The notes under the pieces: generated by a model
What the model was told of the DNA's origin: nothing
Seen by the model: only the letters and a program-made list of their open reading frames with translations
Databases searched by the model: none
Shown here: piece by piece, positions 56,401 to 63,419 of the stretch
Layout of the letters: each line of letters opens with the position of its first letter
How positions within the stretch are numbered: the first letter of the stretch is position 1
Made by a program: the position numbers and the translations under genes
Source: Vreelandella andesensis
Lineage (GTDB): Bacteria > Pseudomonadota > Gammaproteobacteria > Pseudomonadales > Halomonadaceae
Length of the DNA stretch: 64,000 nucleotides
NCBI RefSeq assembly: GCF_003989795.1
Contig: NZ_RZHG01000010.1
Location: 162,914 to 226,913, forward strand
Direction: 5' to 3'

Positions 56401-59400
56401 CGATGGGCCGGTGATCGTTACCGCTGCTGAAGACGACCGCAATGCCTCCGGCGATGGCTTCGTCGATTTTGATGGTACAGGTGATCAGAGCATTACCTGG
56501 ACGATCGAGGTGGCGGAGGCGGGTACCTATGAAATCGGTTTCCGCTATGCCCTGTCTGCCACCAAAGCCGATCGGCCGATGGTTCTGAGTGTCAACGGTA
56601 ACGACCTGGAATCGCTGCCATTCACCGGTCAGAGCAATGTTGCGGAAGACGATTGGTACTACCAGACCACCACCGTGACCCTGAAAGCGGGCACCAACAG
56701 TATTACCGTTACCGCGCCCGATGCCAACGGTCCTAATATTGACCTATTGCGCGTCTCGGATGAGCCGCTTGATATCTTCGAGCCACGCTATGCCGACATC
56801 GACGGCAGTGGGCGTATCGAGCTGGAAAGTGGCGATACGGCGCGTGCTTTGAACGAACGCACGGCAGACTTCTACTTCACGGTGGATGAAAACGGCGCCT
56901 ATAAACTTGACCTGGCGGCCAATAGCGGCGCTTCCAATGGCGGGCAGCTGACCCTGTTACTCAACGGCCAGCAGATTGATGCAATAGCCTTCCCCGGAGC
57001 AGGCGATGCCGGTGAGGAGTCGGTTTACATCGAGCTTGAAGCGGGCGTCTCCTACCACCTGCGAGTGATATCCGAGGCCGATGGTGCCAACGAGATCGAC
57101 TATCTGGATGTGTCTTTGGCACCGGGCGATCCGGATGCGGATATCGGGATTCAAAGTGGTGACGCCGCCTATTATTCCGACCGCTTGCACTTCAGTTACC
57201 TCGAGAACAATAGCGCCTCTAACCCTAATCGTGACTACAAGGAGGATGGCACCGTCACCATCAGCAATACCGGCACCAGTGAACTGACCTTCATTGACGT
57301 TGATCTCGACGGTCCCTTCAAGCTTGCCAATCCGTCGATCTTCAACGGGTTGAGCCTGGCTGCCGGGGCGTCCATCGCTGTCGAGGTGCTGTTTGATCGT
57401 AGCGCCTATGTGCCGCCGACCAGTGATGGAGGAGATGGTGTTTTTGAGGGTGTTCTGCGCCTGATCACCAACGATGCCGACACCCCGGTTGCCGAAGTGC
57501 ATCTGGCGGGTTTCTGGCAGCAAGTCGACGAAGGTGGCTGGGAGCCCAACGTTAATGAAGTTTGGGAGGTGTTCGGCTTTGGCAACGTGATTGACGGCTT
57601 GTCCACCTTGCGGGGGGGCGAGAACTCGGTGCTCAATGACTTCGATCTCTACCGCCCGATAAACGATGATGAGGTGATGTCACGTTACTGGAAGATCGCT
57701 GAGGGTTTCGAGTCAGCCAAGATTACCCAGCTGGCGGCTTATCATGGCGATGGTGGTGCCACAATGGGCATTCATAATCCCGGCAACAAGGGCCAGGACG
57801 TGATCTTCTCGAACCACGCTGGTAACAACAACCAGACGCTGCTGCCGATCAAGAGCAACGGCCAGTTCGCGACTGCGACATTCACGCGCGACCGGATCCC
57901 CGACAGCTGGATCGGCAATGATATCTTCGGCATTGAAATCGCCAACCTCTCTACCGACCCGTCGCTAAACCCCTCGGGAGGCGGCACGGTGCCGGAGGAT
58001 GCCGCGGGTATCGAGCGCGGCTACACGGTGCGCATGTTCCAGGCGCTGGATGCCAACGGTAACGTGATTCCCAATACCTACCTGGGCATCATGGATTACA
58101 CCGGCATCAACTACGACTACAACGACAATATGTTTGTCATCGAAGGGATATCACCAGTCTCCGGCGCTGAGATATCGATCATCAATCTGGATGGGGTGCC
58201 CTCGAACGAGCGCCTGGTGATGAGTCGGATCGAAGACCCGGCCAACAGCAGTCAGGTGTTCCACGACGAATCCACCTTCACCATCACCAACGGTGGCTTT
58301 GTTAATCTGGAGATCAGCAGCCTGGAGATCACCGACCCAACGCTGTTCGAAATCGTGGGAGCGACAGAAAACCTTATCATTCCTCCGAGCGGTACCCTGG
58401 ACGTGACGGTTCGCTTTATCGCCAAGGATTTCGACGATGCAACGCTGTACGAGACATCGTTGCTCATCAATTCCAATGATGCCAATGCGGGTCAGAAGGT
58501 CATCCAACTAGCGGGGCTTGCCCAGGGGAAATCAGAAAGTGGTATGGAGCCGTTGGTGCAGGAAATCGTTGATGCCTTCGGTTTCTCGACCAATGTCGCA
58601 GAAAGTGAGATGAATAAGGGCGGCCTGGTGGAGGCCAATGGTGACGAGATCCTGTCACCTTACTTCCAGCGTGCTGATGCTGGCTCACCCATCAAAATCA
58701 CCCAGCTGGCGGCGTATCACACCCAAGGTGATGTGGCTCGGCTGTACATACATGATGTCGATAGCCGCGATATCGACGAGGTGATTGCGCATGATGAGCA
58801 GGATGGGCAAACGCTGCTGCCACGGGCACTAAATAGCGGCGACCAGTTAGCCGTGACTACACTCGACCGCGACGCTCCCTTCGGCTTCTTTGCCGACATC
58901 ACCGGGCGCGAGGGTTATATTTCTTGGTCTGACCCGGATGCCAACCTCTACGAGGACACCATTGATGCCATCGGCAGGCCGGGTACCAACCTCAGTTGGG
59001 ATGAGAATGACGGCCATCTGATTCGCGTCTACATCGCCAAGGATGCCGACGGTAACGTAATCCCGAATACCTATCTTGTCATCCAGGATTACGCCGGGGT
59101 GAACTACGACTACAACGACAACATCTTCCTGTTGGAGAACGTCACTACGTACGACCCTACGGGCGCAGAAGATGCTGACGGCAATGGCCGGGTGGATCTG
59201 TATGACGATGACAACAACAACGGCGTGCCAAACTTCATCGATAACCCAGAGCCAGACCCAGAACCGAGCGAGCAGACGGCCTTCAATGATAGCGAAACAC
59301 CTTGGGCAGTGGGTGCCGAAGGACTAGCCTTGGAGGCGCGCTTCTACGACAACGGTGGCCAAGACGTTGCTTACAATGACTCGGATTCAAGCCATCAGGG

Positions 59401-61198
59401 TGCCGCCTTCCGATCCGATGAGGCAGTAGATATTTCCACGCCATCGTTGGCGATTGGCTTTATTGAGGACGGCGAGTGGGTGGAATACACCATTAATGTC
59501 GCGGAAGAGGGCGTTTATGATCTCGACTTCCTGACCTCGATGAATTCTTCAAGTCCAGGCGCGCGCTCAATTACCGCTAGCTTCGCTAAGGGTGATACGC
59601 CCTACGCGACAGCATCACCGGTAGGTGTCGCACCAACAGGCAGTTGGACCAACTTCACCCAAACCGACACCACCCAGGTATCGCTTGAAGCCGGTGAGCA
59701 GGTGCTGCGGCTGACGTTTAATGGCGGCCCCATGGATCTGGCATCGTTTAATCTGGTGCCCGTTGAACAGGCTCCGACGAACCAAGCGCCAGAGGTGGGA
59801 GCCGGCATTAACGACATCACTTTGGTGGAGGGTGAAGCGATTGACTTCAGCCTTCCCGGCGATGCCTTCACCGACGCTGATGGCGATAGCTTGACCTATA
59901 CCGCTAGCGGTTTGCCCGACGGCTTCTCAATGTCACTGGACGGGGTTTTCTCCGGTACGGCTGCCACTGCGGGAAGTTTCGATATTATCGTGACGGCGTC
60001 GGATGGCCTAGAAAGCGTTCAAACAGCGTTTACGTTAGCGGTAGAGGAGGCTCCGCTAGAGGACGGGCAGCAGGCTTACACGGCTGGGGGTGAGCCTTGG
60101 CAAGTCAGCAATGACTTTAGCTTAGCAGCGGTTAACTATGACGAGGGCGGCCAGGGCGTGGCCTACAACGACTCCAGCGAGGTTCAGCTTGGCAGCAATT
60201 TCCGCGGTGAGGGAGTGGATATTGTTGGCGACGGCGATGCTATCGGCTGGGTGCAAGAAGGTGAGTGGGTGGAATACACCCTCAACATCCAGCAGTCGGG
60301 GCTCTATGATCTGTCGTTCCTGTCGGCTCTCGGTAACAGTAGCGGCCCTCAACGTAGCATCACGGCGACTTTTACCAAAGGAGACGGAACGCCCTATGTT
60401 ACGACCGACCAAGTCGTTGTGTCGCCGACCGGAGGCTGGCGAGACTTCCAGCCTACCGATACCACCCAGGTAGCGTTGGAGGCTGGCGAGCAGGTACTGC
60501 GGCTTACCTTTAGCGGTGGTTCCCAGGATCTAGCCTCGTTCAGCTTAGAGCGTGGGGGGCAGCAGCCGTTTAACGCCGATGGAACTCCTTGGCTAGTTGA
60601 CGCCGATGATGGCTTGGCCCTTAATGCGGTTCAGTTCGACAAAGGTAAGCAGGGCGAGGCTTACAATGAGCTGTCTTCGGCGCAACTGGGAACGAACTTC
60701 CGCGACGAACCGGTGGACATCGTGGGTCAGGGAGAGGCGATTGGCTGGGTTCAGAATGGCGAATGGGTGGAATACACCATTAATGTCGAACAGGCCGGTA
60801 GCCACACCTTGTCGTTCGTTACCTCCACCCCCAACAATGGGCGCAGTATTACAGCGTCGGTTGAACAGGATGGGGTGACCTACGATCAGGCAAGTGCCTC
60901 GGTGCCCAACTCCGGCGCATGGGGCACCTACGTTGATGGGCCCTCAGTGACCATGGAGTTGGAAGAGGGTGTTCAGGTGTTGCGTCTCACCTTCAATGGA
61001 GGATCTCAGGACTTAGCTTCTTTCCAGATCAGTCGTGATTCGGATATCAGTGCGGCCAGCGTTTCGAATATGGACATGATGATGGCCATGTCCACCGAAA
61101 CGAATGACGTTTCTACTCCTGAAGAAGCGCTGGTTGCGTTAAGTGAGGATGTCAGCATCAGCGGCGTGCAAGAAGATGGCCAGGGGGTCTTAATGTAA
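47426..61198 (+). CDS. Giant multidomain carbohydrate-binding protein, probable type I secretion substrate
   Basis: About 4590 residues, no Sec signal peptide and no membrane helix. Order by position: N-terminal domain (47426-47920); three CBM6/35-like sandwiches (47926-49413); Ig-like and lectin-like segments (49430-50225); two Ig/cadherin domains, a CBM-like unit, two cadherin repeats (50245-51935); two CBM-like units with an Ig-like unit between (51940-53230); malectin-like domain (53245-53865); Big_5-like domain (53870-54290); a glucose/sorbosone-dehydrogenase-like propeller (54300-55770); three sandwiches (55830-57140); two copies of a choice-of-anchor-D-like plus NYDYND-containing unit (57140-59160); three CBM6 domains with a cadherin-like unit (59270-61035); a short Met/Asp-rich tail. 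Many sandwiches end in GPNID-x-L-x-V. RTX nonapeptides are absent. The start may be GTG 47414, ATG 47426 or ATG 47435. Function (adhesin, polysaccharide binding, sugar oxidation) is inferred. Confidence 0.88.
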   Translation: MYSMSFFSGKAKSFLGSVHEGDRWASDTFSDNYLQVVPQPSPWESSIKYLRMSWEDARNETSVFESVERPFVFENLPTPALGSLKIRLEALDERGRVLPESDMSIDLDVIPESDGATTASEPLEELLFEPVSSAALTSLGTEEPDLPQSDDSPFMALTVTSATFTSLRIQAEDTDASDGASAAILGSGINVVDDPAQPNTVNADGGAYVDYGDSVNSGETLTFTFSVPETGEYDLALGYALNQNDDGSDSNRPLRLDVNGELVDRMFDLPSTTPSDSTDFNEFGERTIRVQLEAGENTVTFSSNGAGGPSVDYLEVRAPDPDVYVIQGEELALEPAIDNKNGATNRVVTLDNITDFTNGTEIFRVGAEGASYLDWAFGNASAHGEFTLDVATAGTYSVTVTYASSSERPLDLSLVEGSELTTLGTFDFATTIAPVYYPDDVSDVPAANLPSGPSQWEGWSTETMEITLAAGTNTLRLGGYSNGPNIDKIEVSLLSADPVDPSQPTIDAIVVQAENAELAASNDAGTLVRDAENPETSAGFQGLRPDYSGTGYVDFGSAPGDSLTFTVNVAEAGEYDLNFRYASNGSRPLDLTVNGNAASLLAFDTTDPDGNGLEEGFDNWGYQTLTTALAVGDNTITLSIPAGANRGPNIDRLEVTTAGTGPVGDVQADADATPLVFSADSTMIDGTNVNEAGFSVTGLDDDIVSVGVSFDGGVTVEEVTPNSDGSFVLDLSGQDDGDLSATLIAMDAFGNRAEQTLDLTLDTTVDETGPVALDITFDDATITPYNETQDNPASGTGAAVEDDGATLTLNDNVWKRADLPSSYTITGDTLLTLDLAISSSPEPEIVAIGFDADSNPFNGGDSLYQLGGTQTQGGFIDLRGQGVDNGDGTFRFTIDLSAHAGTTLDSLVYINDDDLGEKGSASFSAVSLSENEVDDTDTNSAPRVVGGGIADLSLDEGSNIEVDLPFVDDDGDTLSFSVDITDSDGQPVTVAGLSVEGQVLSGNLGGLAPGNYTVSVTADDGTASTSTEFALTVENINGAPVAEPAALEPYFGEVGESFIQIPLADFASLFSDPDGDSLTLSAEDLPAGLDVVDGIIQGIPSQGGAFDVVIRATDPDGLSATLALSFVIEGTQIGDSITIEAENFTDLNADNLIVTGNAFASNEQLIRLTSNTPATIGTDLLAGGVEPGWYTARLYVFDETDGEGELTLTIGDTTLQARNAASDTLSSAVVLSDDFGTIVGSGPRGNAGQSGNRKEIVFETPFEVTAGDLASLELRGAGGELMRIDSLVLDRIEEPTNAAPTLEGLAADVSVDENSATVASLIVDDADGDSLTVTLSGADAALFIYDEMSGELAFINPPDAELAADSDEDGVYELTVTVSDGKDSVSQNTLITVKDLNERLVINQTVFSVDENLTEIGAIPIVDEDGVTTGLNAPMFAITGGVDAPLFTINETTGVLSFTSARDFELPVDDDEDGVYEVEVTVTDGDLSDVQTLAVTVNDVDETAFSPISLQAEDGVLTILDDGSNANVTTVRDANNPETGSGFSGLRPDYSGTGYVDFGDTAGDAITFAFTVPEAGSYDLNVRYASNTTRPLNLSVNGGDATELPFASTDPDGSGVEEGFNHWLFETVTVTLEAGDNTLSLAIPPGANTGPNIDRIEITEAGSGPITEDTSADEDGNLTLTAADDMLDAGQLATAMFNIAGADDDIVTYEISLDGGTTRTLVTPDINGDIAVDLTGQSGDVSVTLIVTDAVGNEAQASDSVTIDEGDTGPAPFSFVIEGEALTLFDTDNVGDTLDTQVRDANNPETNISAGADGLWDGYSGTGYLDMGGDTGDAAAFDVEVDEAGTYTLTVRYANAGGNGADRPMDILVGGESQGSLDFASTGVDAAGWENWTETTIEVDLEAGSNTIRLENLNGNGPNIDRLSVSRGGIEPPDVIEPGERFSVKINFEPEGFATPEGYIADNGKAFGAQSVTIDGQTYQYGWVTEASIYDDEPGTTPLDISSLTSVAVNDRTDDIAGLDPRQGTYAHFDQPAANYVRAGWEMELDDGYYEVTIAIGDTSGPYDSVNAINAEGEAFNDVFTPFRPDDFPEDNNPANDTQGFRSDLVTRVVQVTDGRLTLDSLGLGDNTEIQYIEIQSLPDLTPDDDREAPEDYALFNDPRAIAGVGANVIRVELDPQDGSVPVNVDPGSDIFVGISVVDGRGGALLESLDDGSVRLFETVTGEEVSLNVNTTGGFDSLTISPSSMLKEHTSYTLVIDGFQDRGENDNPDAPTRLFQKFTNTFVTGEAQEVVPREVAFSHTVELNGADDNAFQFTSLEISPDGAKMYISNMLGQIKRYDIDPQTGALSDEQVLSLDIFQGDSSGPRGIIGLVFDPTDPNVLWITDNYPIPLTGKDDGVPDFSGRILKITLDEGEAFGATAEPYIIGLPRSSGDHVTNSLEFRANPEYDAAINPDVPTHLLYLVQGSNSAMGAPDSAWGNRPERLLNATVMEIDPTRDAPAGGFDVTTEPLPDDGFNRRFTDDDGENFKADPIAMGNDRFLVFAPNGTATVENSNGDVIESYYDPFAEDAVVKIFATGIRNAYDLVWHSDGNLYVPTNGSAAGGNVPDDPSTPENEYQSNVEKQDDYLFTVEKGGYYGHPNPLRDEFILNGGNPTSGSDPNQVNKYPVGQQPDPNYDIDGVYSLGENRSPNGVIEYTNGVFGGNLQGSVLFTEYSGGDDIRSITFDASGNIIGDEVLRDINGNVITYIDPLDIIENPATGQLYLLTLNRNNGQSQIVRLDPAPGGVIDPVDPVDPQDPINGLVSLLTIQAEDNTPNDGTSVTIAEGSGAQIQIRTSDNPEPNPSLATGLRPGAYGLDGNTDDSDGVLGGYADFGSTNADFLTFNFELSATEAGESVLRVRYANGGSGDRPLEVFVNNISVGTLSFSPPAGLTGDAAWAEWMTLDISAELASGLNTVRFQAINNTGPNIDQLEVLQAPQDATPGYVEYEAEGAVLDGPVIVTAAEDDRNASGDGFVDFDGTGDQSITWTIEVAEAGTYEIGFRYALSATKADRPMVLSVNGNDLESLPFTGQSNVAEDDWYYQTTTVTLKAGTNSITVTAPDANGPNIDLLRVSDEPLDIFEPRYADIDGSGRIELESGDTARALNERTADFYFTVDENGAYKLDLAANSGASNGGQLTLLLNGQQIDAIAFPGAGDAGEESVYIELEAGVSYHLRVISEADGANEIDYLDVSLAPGDPDADIGIQSGDAAYYSDRLHFSYLENNSASNPNRDYKEDGTVTISNTGTSELTFIDVDLDGPFKLANPSIFNGLSLAAGASIAVEVLFDRSAYVPPTSDGGDGVFEGVLRLITNDADTPVAEVHLAGFWQQVDEGGWEPNVNEVWEVFGFGNVIDGLSTLRGGENSVLNDFDLYRPINDDEVMSRYWKIAEGFESAKITQLAAYHGDGGATMGIHNPGNKGQDVIFSNHAGNNNQTLLPIKSNGQFATATFTRDRIPDSWIGNDIFGIEIANLSTDPSLNPSGGGTVPEDAAGIERGYTVRMFQALDANGNVIPNTYLGIMDYTGINYDYNDNMFVIEGISPVSGAEISIINLDGVPSNERLVMSRIEDPANSSQVFHDESTFTITNGGFVNLEISSLEITDPTLFEIVGATENLIIPPSGTLDVTVRFIAKDFDDATLYETSLLINSNDANAGQKVIQLAGLAQGKSESGMEPLVQEIVDAFGFSTNVAESEMNKGGLVEANGDEILSPYFQRADAGSPIKITQLAAYHTQGDVARLYIHDVDSRDIDEVIAHDEQDGQTLLPRALNSGDQLAVTTLDRDAPFGFFADITGREGYISWSDPDANLYEDTIDAIGRPGTNLSWDENDGHLIRVYIAKDADGNVIPNTYLVIQDYAGVNYDYNDNIFLLENVTTYDPTGAEDADGNGRVDLYDDDNNNGVPNFIDNPEPDPEPSEQTAFNDSETPWAVGAEGLALEARFYDNGGQDVAYNDSDSSHQGAAFRSDEAVDISTPSLAIGFIEDGEWVEYTINVAEEGVYDLDFLTSMNSSSPGARSITASFAKGDTPYATASPVGVAPTGSWTNFTQTDTTQVSLEAGEQVLRLTFNGGPMDLASFNLVPVEQAPTNQAPEVGAGINDITLVEGEAIDFSLPGDAFTDADGDSLTYTASGLPDGFSMSLDGVFSGTAATAGSFDIIVTASDGLESVQTAFTLAVEEAPLEDGQQAYTAGGEPWQVSNDFSLAAVNYDEGGQGVAYNDSSEVQLGSNFRGEGVDIVGDGDAIGWVQEGEWVEYTLNIQQSGLYDLSFLSALGNSSGPQRSITATFTKGDGTPYVTTDQVVVSPTGGWRDFQPTDTTQVALEAGEQVLRLTFSGGSQDLASFSLERGGQQPFNADGTPWLVDADDGLALNAVQFDKGKQGEAYNELSSAQLGTNFRDEPVDIVGQGEAIGWVQNGEWVEYTINVEQAGSHTLSFVTSTPNNGRSITASVEQDGVTYDQASASVPNSGAWGTYVDGPSVTMELEEGVQVLRLTFNGGSQDLASFQISRDSDISAASVSNMDMMMAMSTETNDVSTPEEALVALSEDVSISGVQEDGQGVLM

Positions 61199-61241
61199 AG
61201 GGCGCCCTTGTAATCGTATCGACGAGATCTTAAAACACGGC

Positions 61242-61318
61242 AGGGGACGGCACATCTGGAACGTCCCCTGGTAACTGGCACCGGCCCTGTGTGGCTGGGC
61301 CAGTTACTTTTATTTTTT
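61242..61318 (+). terminator. Double-hairpin terminator after the giant gene
   Basis: First hairpin AGGGGACG (61242-61249) and CGTCCCCT (61262-61269). The second follows directly: GTAACTGGC (61271-61279) pairs with GCCAGTTAC (61299-61307), with an inner CCGGCC/GGCTGG extension, and is followed by a T-rich tract to 61318. A strong intrinsic terminator. Confidence 0.95.
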
Positions 61319-61344
61319 CGACGTGAAGCGCGCGTGTACAACAA

Positions 61345-61704
61345 TTGCTTGCTGGTAGCGACAGGGAAAGTGTCGGCCTTAGCTTCACGGATTCAGGTAT
61401 GACAGAGGAAGAAGCGGCTTCTTATATAGGCCGTACTATTCATTATGGGGAAAACTCAGTGCAGTTACTTGAGGCTACGTGCAATAACCCAATATACGAA
61501 ACGGAGGTTGTCACTGCCGGTGATTTTTTAACGAGTAATAGATTCCCATTGAACAGCCTTGAAATAGATAGTCCATCCGTAGAATTATTGAGAGTAGAAT
61601 GCGCTTCAGTAAGGTATGGGGTAGGGTTGGGCGTTATCAAAAAAGATGAAACAACAGGTTATATTTCCTGGGACGGTGCGTATTTTCTAATTACGAAACA
61701 ATGA
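61345..61704 (+). CDS. Small orphan protein, possibly 5'-truncated
   Basis: I do not recognise this 119-residue product. The frame opens after a stop near 61324 and the outermost start is TTG 61345; ATG 61399 would give 101 residues. Neither has a good ribosome-binding site, no signal peptide is evident, and the frame begins just behind the terminator of the giant gene. The sequence contains IGRTIHYGENSVQLLEATC and ends in GYISWDGAYFLITKQ. It looks like a soluble beta-rich domain that may have lost its N-terminus. The region is AT-richer than the giant gene. It could be a gene remnant. Confidence 0.4.
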   Translation: MLAGSDRESVGLSFTDSGMTEEEAASYIGRTIHYGENSVQLLEATCNNPIYETEVVTAGDFLTSNRFPLNSLEIDSPSVELLRVECASVRYGVGLGVIKKDETTGYISWDGAYFLITKQ

Positions 61705-61848
61705 TAGAAAATAATGCTAGCACTTTCATGAAGCTTTGCTTTTTAAAAAAGTGTTGGGTGCCTATTTCTTGATTTAAAATATAGCTATATCAATCGATCT
61801 AAACGAGACCCCCATTCCTTACATGCTCCTCGCAATCGTTATATCAGC
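61705..61848. other. AT-rich convergent spacer
   Basis: 144 noncoding bases between two small convergent genes. An interrupted inverted repeat AGCACTTT ... AAAGTGTT (about 61720-61757) with a T-run inside could act as a terminator. Nothing else recognised. Confidence 0.4.
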
Positions 61849-62238
61849 TTACTCAAGACACCACCACGATTGTATGTGCCTGTCGTTTATCAAAACAGAA
61901 AGCTGACCAGTTGCATTTGGTGGGGGCATTTTCACGCCGCACGCCATCGGTGTACTTATAATATATTTAACATTGCTGTTATTAAACTCCCATCTAGTGG
62001 TGCGGCATACGCCGGTACCCTCAGTTATCTCTTCGCCACCGACGACTAGCATATCGGGCTCATCGGTGATGCTCTTTGGCTTGTTCCAGGCCGTGTAATG
62101 AAATTCATTTGAGGGAGTAGCATTCACGAATACCGTATGTTCTGAGGTATTGCAGACGAATGTTTCTGATGCAACTGCATTAGAAATGGCGAACGATCCT
62201 ATAATAAAGAAAGGTATATTTTTTAGTATGGTTTTCAT
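61849..62238 (-). CDS. Small exported protein with four cysteines
   Basis: Unrecognised 129-residue protein. ATG 62238 gives a clear signal peptide (MKTILKNIPFFIIGSFAISN, cleavage probably after AVA or ASE). The mature part has four Cys (ETFVCN, GTGVCRTT, PMACGVK, SWWCLE), suggesting two disulfides and a periplasmic location. Ribosome-binding sequence is weak. The IS element at 62326 ends only about 90 nt upstream of its start, so its native promoter may be lost. A longer in-frame start (62331) would run into the IS boundary and is not preferred. Confidence 0.6.
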   Translation of the reverse strand: MKTILKNIPFFIIGSFAISNAVASETFVCNTSEHTVFVNATPSNEFHYTAWNKPKSITDEPDMLVVGGEEITEGTGVCRTTRWEFNNSNVKYIISTPMACGVKMPPPNATGQLSVLINDRHIQSWWCLE

Positions 62239-62325
62239 GGGTCGATGGCCTAATAAGACGTTGAGAAAAGACTTGGAAGCTTGTGCCAACTGGCACACAA
62301 AGTGGGCTGGCAACCATCCGGTGAT

Positions 62326-62342
62326 TTTCAACCCAGTTGTCC
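62326..62342 (+). repeat. IS3 element terminal inverted repeat (orfB side)
   Basis: TTTCAACCCAGTTGTCC; matches the other end at 15 of 17 positions when read inward. Confidence 0.8.
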
Positions 62343-62354
62343 AAATGGCTGCCT

Positions 62355-63419
62355 CTAAGCAGCCTGTTTATTACGCTCGATTTCGTGCATTTTTCCAGGG
62401 TTGAGCGACACCGAACCGAGCACCTCCCAGTTTCGGGTGCTGCCCGACCAGCGTTGTGGATGCCGGCGCTTAGCCCTTTCGTAAACCGCTTTGCGGTGCT
62501 CAAGACGTTCTCGGTCGACACCTCGATGCCGATCAGCGGGTGTCACGTACCGAATGCCACTATGCAGGTGCTGTTCGTTATAAGCGCGTTCGAACGCCAG
62601 CATCCAGTCTCGTACCGCACTCAGCGATGCAAACCCCTTCGTAGGCCACGCGGGGCAATATTTGACGGTGCGGAACAACGCTTCCGAGTAAGGGTTGTCA
62701 TTGCTCACTCTCGGCCGGCTGTAAGACATCAACATTCCCAGCTCTGTTAATCTTGCTTTAAGCGTATAAGACGTCATCGGCGCACCGTTATCTGAGTGCA
62801 GCACCGGGGGCTGATGCCAGCAGCCTTCTCGCAATAAGGCGCGTTCCAGCAGTTGTTTCGCTAACTCGCCTGATTCCGCCTCATGGACTTCCCACGCGAT
62901 GATTTTGCGGCTGTAGATATCCATGATCAGATAGAGATACCAGTGCTGACCACGCACAACGGAAGAACAGTAGCTGATATCCCAACACCAGACCTGGTTC
63001 GGCCCAGTGGCCGTAAAGCTCGTCGGCTCAGGTACTGGTCGGCGTGGTTTCATTCGCCCTCGGTGGTGCTGCTGTTCGTGCTTTTTCAGCACCCGGTAGA
63101 ACGACGATTCGGACGCCAAGTAGGCCCCTTGATCGGCCAGTAACGGCACGATTTGAGACGGCGGCAGGCTCTGATACTCGGGGCGATGGCAGGCGTTCAA
63201 AATGGCCTGTTTCTCCTCGTGAGTCAGTTGATGCGGCTGACGGCCTTGTACCGCGTGTGGACGCTGATCCTCAGCCACCGCGCCACACGCAGAACGCCAG
63301 CGTTTCAGTGTGCGCTCGCTCACGTCGATAATCGCCGCTGCTTGATAACGGGAAGCACCCCCCGTTATCGCTTCATCAAATAACGCAATGAGCCTTGCAC
63401 GTTCCTCAAACGGCGTCAG
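62355..63419 (-). CDS. IS3-family transposase OrfB (DDE domain)
   Basis: Catalytic half of the transposase, expected to be made as an OrfAB fusion by -1 frameshifting. The frame is open from the slippery site at 63470; the portion downstream of the orfA stop begins LTPFEERARLIALFDEA with a helix-turn-helix ending SERTLKRWRSACG. The rve-type DDE residues are Asp in VWCWDISYC, Asp in LHSDNGAPM and Glu in NPYSEALFRTVKY. A GTG at 63323 could serve as an independent start. The catalytic domain looks intact. Confidence 0.88.
   Translation of the reverse strand: MTPFEERARLIALFDEAITGGASRYQAAAIIDVSERTLKRWRSACGAVAEDQRPHAVQGRQPHQLTHEEKQAILNACHRPEYQSLPPSQIVPLLADQGAYLASESSFYRVLKKHEQQHHRGRMKPRRPVPEPTSFTATGPNQVWCWDISYCSSVVRGQHWYLYLIMDIYSRKIIAWEVHEAESGELAKQLLERALLREGCWHQPPVLHSDNGAPMTSYTLKARLTELGMLMSYSRPRVSNDNPYSEALFRTVKYCPAWPTKGFASLSAVRDWMLAFERAYNEQHLHSGIRYVTPADRHRGVDRERLEHRKAVYERAKRRHPQRWSGSTRNWEVLGSVSLNPGKMHEIERNKQAA

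Noticed and set aside
43727..61198. RTX adhesin of the LapA/BapA class with LapD/LapG control
   Set aside because: No RTX repeats, no recognisable di-Ala cleavage-type N-terminal retention module, and no lapD/lapG-like genes in the window.
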